Shown here piece by piece: positions 60,316 to 64,000 of a DNA stretch of 64,000 bases. This stretch comes from Burkholderiales bacterium. GTDB taxonomy: Bacteria; Pseudomonadota; Gammaproteobacteria; Burkholderiales; Burkholderiaceae_C. The position numbers and the translations under genes are program-made. Where the stretch lies: NCBI GenBank assembly GCA_016223165.1, contig JACRPO010000005.1, forward strand, positions 1 through 64,000. Direction: 5' to 3'. Positions within the stretch are counted from its first letter, which is position 1. Each line of letters opens with the position of its first letter. The notes beneath the pieces are model-generated. The model saw only the letters and a list, made by a program, of their open reading frames with translations, did no database searches and was not told the origin of the DNA.

Positions 60316-61998
60316 TTGAAGGCCGCCATCGCCCAGATCAATCCGACCGTCGGCGACCTGCAGGGCAATGCGGCGCTCGTCGCCGCTGCTGCGCGCAAGT
60401 CCTACGCGCAGGGCGTGCGCCTCGTCGTCGCGCCCGAACTTGCGCTCACCGGCTATCCACCCGAGGACCTGCTGCTGCGACCGGCCTTCATGGCCGCCTG
60501 CGCGCGCACGGTGGCCGAGCTGGCGGCGACGTTGTCGGACTGCGAGGGCTTGCATCTGGTCGTGGGCCACCCGCATCAGTTCGGCGAGCGCGGCGATGTT
60601 AGGTCGAAGTCGCTCGCGGTGCAGAAGCGGTTCAACGCCGCCTCGGTGCTGGCGGGCGGCCGCATCGTCGGCACGTATGCGAAGCGGGAGCTGCCCAATT
60701 ACCAGGTCTTCGACGAGCGCCGCTACTTCGCCTCGGGTCGCGACGCCGGGCTGCCGCCGCTGGTGTTCGAGGCCGGCGGCCTGCGCTTCGGCGTGCTGGT
60801 CTGCGAGGACGCCTGGTTCGACGAGCCGGCGCGCGCCGCACGTGCTGCCGGAGCGCAGGTGCTGTGTGTGCTGAATGCCTCGCCGTTCCACGTCGACAAG
60901 GCCGAGGAGCGCGAGCAGCGCATGGCCGAGCGCGCCCGCGCCAGCGGCTGCGCGCTGCTGTACTCGCACCTCGTCGGCGGGCAGGACGAGGTGGTGTTCG
61001 ACGGGGCCTCCTTCGCCGTCGACGCCCAAGGGTCGGTTCGCGCGCGGGCGGCCTCGTTCGCCGAGGACCTGCTGCTCGTCGACCTCGACGCCGAAGGCAC
61101 GCCGCGCGGGCCGCTGGCCGAGGTGCCGCCGATCGAGGCCCAGGCCTGGGCGGCGCTCGTCACCGGCGTGCGCGACTACCTGGGCAAGAACGGCTTCCCG
61201 GGCGCCATCATCGGCCTGTCGGGGGGCATCGATTCGGCGCTCGTGCTGGCCGTCGCCGTCGACGCCCTCGGCGCCGACAAGGTGCGCGCGGTGATGATGC
61301 CTTCGCCGTACACGGCCGACATCTCGTGGATCGATGCGCGCGACATGGCCGAACGCCTGGGCGTGCGCTACGACGAGATCGCGATCGCGCCCATGTTCGA
61401 TGCGTTCCGCACCAGCCTGGCGCCGCAGTTCGCCGGCCTGCCCGAGGACACGACCGAAGAGAACCTGCAGGCGCGCATCCGCGGCACGCTGCTGATGGCG
61501 CTGTCGAACAAGAGCGGCTCCATCGTGCTCACCACCGGCAACAAGAGCGAGATGGCGACCGGCTACTGCACGCTGTACGGCGACATGGCCGGCGGCTTCG
61601 CGGTCATCAAGGACGTCGCCAAGACCCTCGTCTATCGCCTCGCGGAGTGGAAGAACCGGCAGCCGACGCGGCGCGCCGACGGCAGCGTGGGTGCGGTCAT
61701 CCCCGAGCGCATCATCACGCGCGCGCCCTCGGCCGAACTGCGGCCGAACCAGACCGACCAGGACAGCCTGCCGCCCTACGACGTGCTCGATGCGATCCTC
61801 GCGCGCTACATGGAAGACGACCAGGGCATCGACGAGATCGTCGCGGCCGGCTACGCACGCACCGATGTCGAGCGCGTGACGCGCCTCATCAAGGTGAACG
61901 AATACAAGCGCCGGCAGGCGCCGGTGGGGATCCGCATCACCCACCGCGCATTCGGGCGGGACTGGCGCTATCCCATCACCTCGAAGTTCCGTGCTTAA
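60316..61998 (+). CDS. nadE: Glutamine-dependent NAD+ synthetase
   Basis: A 560-residue two-domain enzyme. The N-terminal nitrilase-type glutaminase has the Glu-Lys-Cys triad (VAPELALTGYPPEDLL, YAKRELPNYQVFDE, VLVCEDAWFDE), and the C-terminal synthetase has the PP-loop GLSGGIDSALVLAV and TGNKSEMATGYCTLYGDM. It amidates nicotinic acid adenine dinucleotide to NAD+ with ammonia from glutamine. The start is TTG, giving KAAIAQINPTVGDLQGN, as in homologues; no ATG fits. glnB follows 35 bases later. Confidence 0.95.
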   Translation: MKAAIAQINPTVGDLQGNAALVAAAARKSYAQGVRLVVAPELALTGYPPEDLLLRPAFMAACARTVAELAATLSDCEGLHLVVGHPHQFGERGDVRSKSLAVQKRFNAASVLAGGRIVGTYAKRELPNYQVFDERRYFASGRDAGLPPLVFEAGGLRFGVLVCEDAWFDEPARAARAAGAQVLCVLNASPFHVDKAEEREQRMAERARASGCALLYSHLVGGQDEVVFDGASFAVDAQGSVRARAASFAEDLLLVDLDAEGTPRGPLAEVPPIEAQAWAALVTGVRDYLGKNGFPGAIIGLSGGIDSALVLAVAVDALGADKVRAVMMPSPYTADISWIDARDMAERLGVRYDEIAIAPMFDAFRTSLAPQFAGLPEDTTEENLQARIRGTLLMALSNKSGSIVLTTGNKSEMATGYCTLYGDMAGGFAVIKDVAKTLVYRLAEWKNRQPTRRADGSVGAVIPERIITRAPSAELRPNQTDQDSLPPYDVLDAILARYMEDDQGIDEIVAAGYARTDVERVTRLIKVNEYKRRQAPVGIRITHRAFGRDWRYPITSKFRA

Positions 61999-62009
61999 AT
62001 CGAAACTGA

Positions 62010-62372
<363 letters not shown>

Positions 62373-62417
62373 GCGCGCCGGGCCCCGCGCGGTTCTTCGT
62401 TCTTCCTTCGTTCTTCT

Positions 62418-63017
62418 TCAGATGCGCGAGTAGTCCTCGGGGCCCCTGGCGCCGCGCGCGCGGGCCGCGAGTTCGAGCAGCAGCCGTTCCGGCTCGTCAT
62501 CGGTGACGAGCGCCGACAAGGGCTCGGCGCCGAGAAAGCCCTCGGCGACCATCTGCCTGCACAAGTGCAGGAAGGCGTCGTAGTAGCCCTCGATGTTGAG
62601 CAGGCCGATCGGCTGGTCGTGGTAGCCGAGCTGCCGCCAGGTCCACACCTCGAACAGCTCCTCCATCGTGCCGATGCCGCCGGGCAGGGCGATGAAGAGG
62701 TCGGCGCGCTCGGCCATCATCTGCTTGCGCTCGTGCATCGTGCGCACCACGTGCAACTCGGTCAGGCCGCGGTGGCCGACCTCGCGCTGCATGAGCGCCT
62801 CGGTGATGACGCCGACCGCGGTGCCACCGGCGGCGAGCGTGGCGTCGGCGACCTCGCCCATCAGGCCGACGTGGCCGCCGCCGTAGACGAGCTGCCAGCC
62901 GCGCCGGCCGATGGCGCCGCCCAGGCGCTTCGCGGCCTGCGTGTAGGCTGGGCGCAGGCCATGTCGGGAACCGCAGTAGACGCAGATGCGCGGCGAGGGC
63001 AGGGCGTTCAGGGTCAT
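62418..63017 (-). CDS. LOG family protein (cytokinin riboside 5'-monophosphate phosphoribohydrolase-like)
   Basis: A 199-residue Rossmann-like protein with the LOG signature: VYCGSRHGLRPAY, YGGGHVGLMGEVADA, the catalytic MHERKQMMAERAD and LPGGIGTMEELFEVWTW (PGGxGTxxE). Members cleave nucleoside 5'-monophosphates to base and ribose 5-phosphate. The ATG overlaps the stop of the RDD gene (ATGA). Confidence 0.93.
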   Translation of the reverse strand: MTLNALPSPRICVYCGSRHGLRPAYTQAAKRLGGAIGRRGWQLVYGGGHVGLMGEVADATLAAGGTAVGVITEALMQREVGHRGLTELHVVRTMHERKQMMAERADLFIALPGGIGTMEELFEVWTWRQLGYHDQPIGLLNIEGYYDAFLHLCRQMVAEGFLGAEPLSALVTDDEPERLLLELAARARGARGPEDYSRI

Positions 63018-63544
63018 GGGGTGTGCGGGTTGCCGGTGCGTGCTTCGACGATGCAGGTGCCGCAGACTACGTCATGCAGGAACTGACGGTCGGGGCGCAG
63101 TCGCGCCAGCGCCGTATAAGCGAGCACGCCCGTGCCGACCACGCTCGTGATCGCGACGGCGCTGGTGAGGCCCGCGGCGTTCACGATGACGAGCGCAGGC
63201 AGGAACCAGAGCCAGGCGAGCAGGTATCGCGCGGCGGCGCGCAGCGGGCTCGGTGGTCGGCCGTCCTGTGCCTGCACGCGAAGCCGCCAGGTTCGCATGG
63301 CCAGCGTCTGGCCCTGGCTCGACCAGAAATAGATGAAGTACAGGCCCAGCACCACGAAGAGCGTGACCTGCAGGCCGAGTGCGCCCTTCAGCGCGTGCCG
63401 CTGGTCGGTGGCCACGCCGTAGACCAACCCGACGAACCAGACGATGCCGAAGAGCAGCACGCCCTCGTAGAGAAAGCCGGCGAGACGGCGCACGATGCTG
63501 GGCGCGCGCGGCACCGGGCGCGGTGCCGCCGAGGCGACCGTCAC
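63014..63544 (-). CDS. RDD family membrane protein
   Basis: A 176-residue membrane protein with three or four helices: LAGFLYEGVLLFGIVWFVGL, LQVTLFVVLGLYFIYFW, then AAARYLLAWLWFLPALVIV. The first helix lacks the family Arg-Asp-Asp spacing (RRLAGFLYE instead of RxxD), while WSSQGQTLAMRTWRLRV and RQFLHDVVCGTCIV match the RDD family. Function is unknown. The GTG start overlaps the stop of the DUF3106 gene (GTGA). Confidence 0.85.
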   Translation of the reverse strand: MTVASAAPRPVPRAPSIVRRLAGFLYEGVLLFGIVWFVGLVYGVATDQRHALKGALGLQVTLFVVLGLYFIYFWSSQGQTLAMRTWRLRVQAQDGRPPSPLRAAARYLLAWLWFLPALVIVNAAGLTSAVAITSVVGTGVLAYTALARLRPDRQFLHDVVCGTCIVEARTGNPHTP

Positions 63545-64000
63545 GGCTGTCGCGTGGGGTCGCTGGAGGCCGCCGTGCGCATGGCCGCCGCCTGCGGGCC
63601 ACGCCGCGGCAGCAGCGTCTTCGGATCAACGAAACCCGGCGTCGCCACGATCTTGGGCAGACCATGCTGGTGGTGCATCGGCGGCCTGGCCTGTGCCGCG
63701 ACGGTGTTCGTGCTGGCACCGGGCTTGGCTTGCACCACGGTGGGCGCCACGGCGCGGGGTGGAGGGGTGGGCGTGCTCGCCACGAGGTTGCGCTTGCTGC
63801 TTCCGGTCCCGGGCGTTGCCGCCGCGGAGGCCCTGGATGCAGCGCTGGCCGAAGGCGCCGCAGGCTTACCGGCGGCCTGCGCGAGGCGCTTGCGCTCGTC
63901 GTCAGGCAGCGCCTGATAGGCGAGCCAGCGCTCCTGGCGCGTCTCGGCGCCGATGCGGCGGGTCTCCTGGAACTGCACGCGTGCCCTGGCGCGTTCGGCG
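63541..64000 (-). CDS. DUF3106 protein, C-terminal part
   Basis: The reading frame is open to the right edge, so the N-terminus lies outside the window. The visible part begins AERARARVQFQETRR, followed by RQERWLAYQALPDDERKRLAQ, the short Arg/Gln/Trp-rich repeats of DUF3106 (W-x-x-L-P-x-x-x-R). After that comes a long Ala/Pro/Ser/Thr-rich tail. Family members usually carry an N-terminal signal peptide and have no known function. It is the first gene of the DUF3106-RDD-LOG overlapped operon. Confidence 0.75.
   Translation of the reverse strand, partial: AERARARVQFQETRRIGAETRQERWLAYQALPDDERKRLAQAAGKPAAPSASAASRASAAATPGTGSSKRNLVASTPTPPPRAVAPTVVQAKPGASTNTVAAQARPPMHHQHGLPKIVATPGFVDPKTLLPRRGPQAAAMRTAASSDPTRQP

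Overview
The window is a gene-dense, very GC-rich stretch of a betaproteobacterial chromosome. Gene content and gene order point to Burkholderiales of the Rubrivivax/Leptothrix/Methylibium kind: a PHB reductase, a Bug-family tricarboxylate-binding protein, DUF2189, DUF2788 and DUF3106 proteins, dapC-dapD-pilU-dapE-prmB, smc-zipA, and thrS-infC-rpmI-rplT-pheST-ihfA-merR. This is inference from families and synteny; there is no rRNA in the window. I see no phage, transposase, integrase or CRISPR array. It reads as core chromosome with a few lineage-specific genes.

Layout. 1-5100: the 3' end of a PHB acetoacetyl-CoA reductase, then, on the minus strand, a LysM/FecR/FnIII protein overlapping a CHASE2 hybrid histidine kinase. 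5270-8170: a stop-start-overlapped trio of membrane proteins (DUF2189, DUF2788, YitT) and mnmH. 8270-17020: glnD and map (minus) diverging from purL and a metal-dependent hydrolase (plus). 17100-20340: Tim44-like, DUF456, YdcF and msrA genes. 20400-24950: lexA with two uncharacterised downstream genes, a divergent asparaginase, ohr/ohrR and a thrombospondin-type-3-repeat protein. 24970-32340: a long minus-strand operon for lysine/diaminopimelate synthesis (dapC, dapD, dapE) with pilU, prmB and an ABC-F gene. 32360-35240: an alpha/beta hydrolase and a tightly overlapped queF-SET-metallohydrolase operon. 35320-40130: smc-zipA. 40136-42500: DUF1223, EF-hand and Bug proteins. 42560-47340: an FMN riboswitch with ribB, tex and a patatin-like gene. 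47400-55470: the translation cluster thrS-infC-rpmI-rplT-pheS-pheT-ihfA-merR. 55540-64000: tRNA-Pro(GGG), a membrane pyrophosphatase diverging from a soluble one, a GNAT protein, nadE, glnB, LOG, RDD and DUF3106 proteins.

How it works together. GlnD (8271-10982) uridylylates PII/GlnB (62034-62372), so both halves of the nitrogen-sensing pair are here. Regulation visible in the DNA includes two tandem SOS boxes at lexA, an FMN riboswitch before ribB, an ATC start codon on infC, strong hairpins before rpmI, and, most notably, a Thr-codon leader peptide followed by mutually exclusive antiterminator and terminator hairpins ahead of thrS. Very short tandem repeats sit on the stop codons of three genes, and several conserved proteins carry low-complexity insertions, suggesting active replication slippage in this genome.
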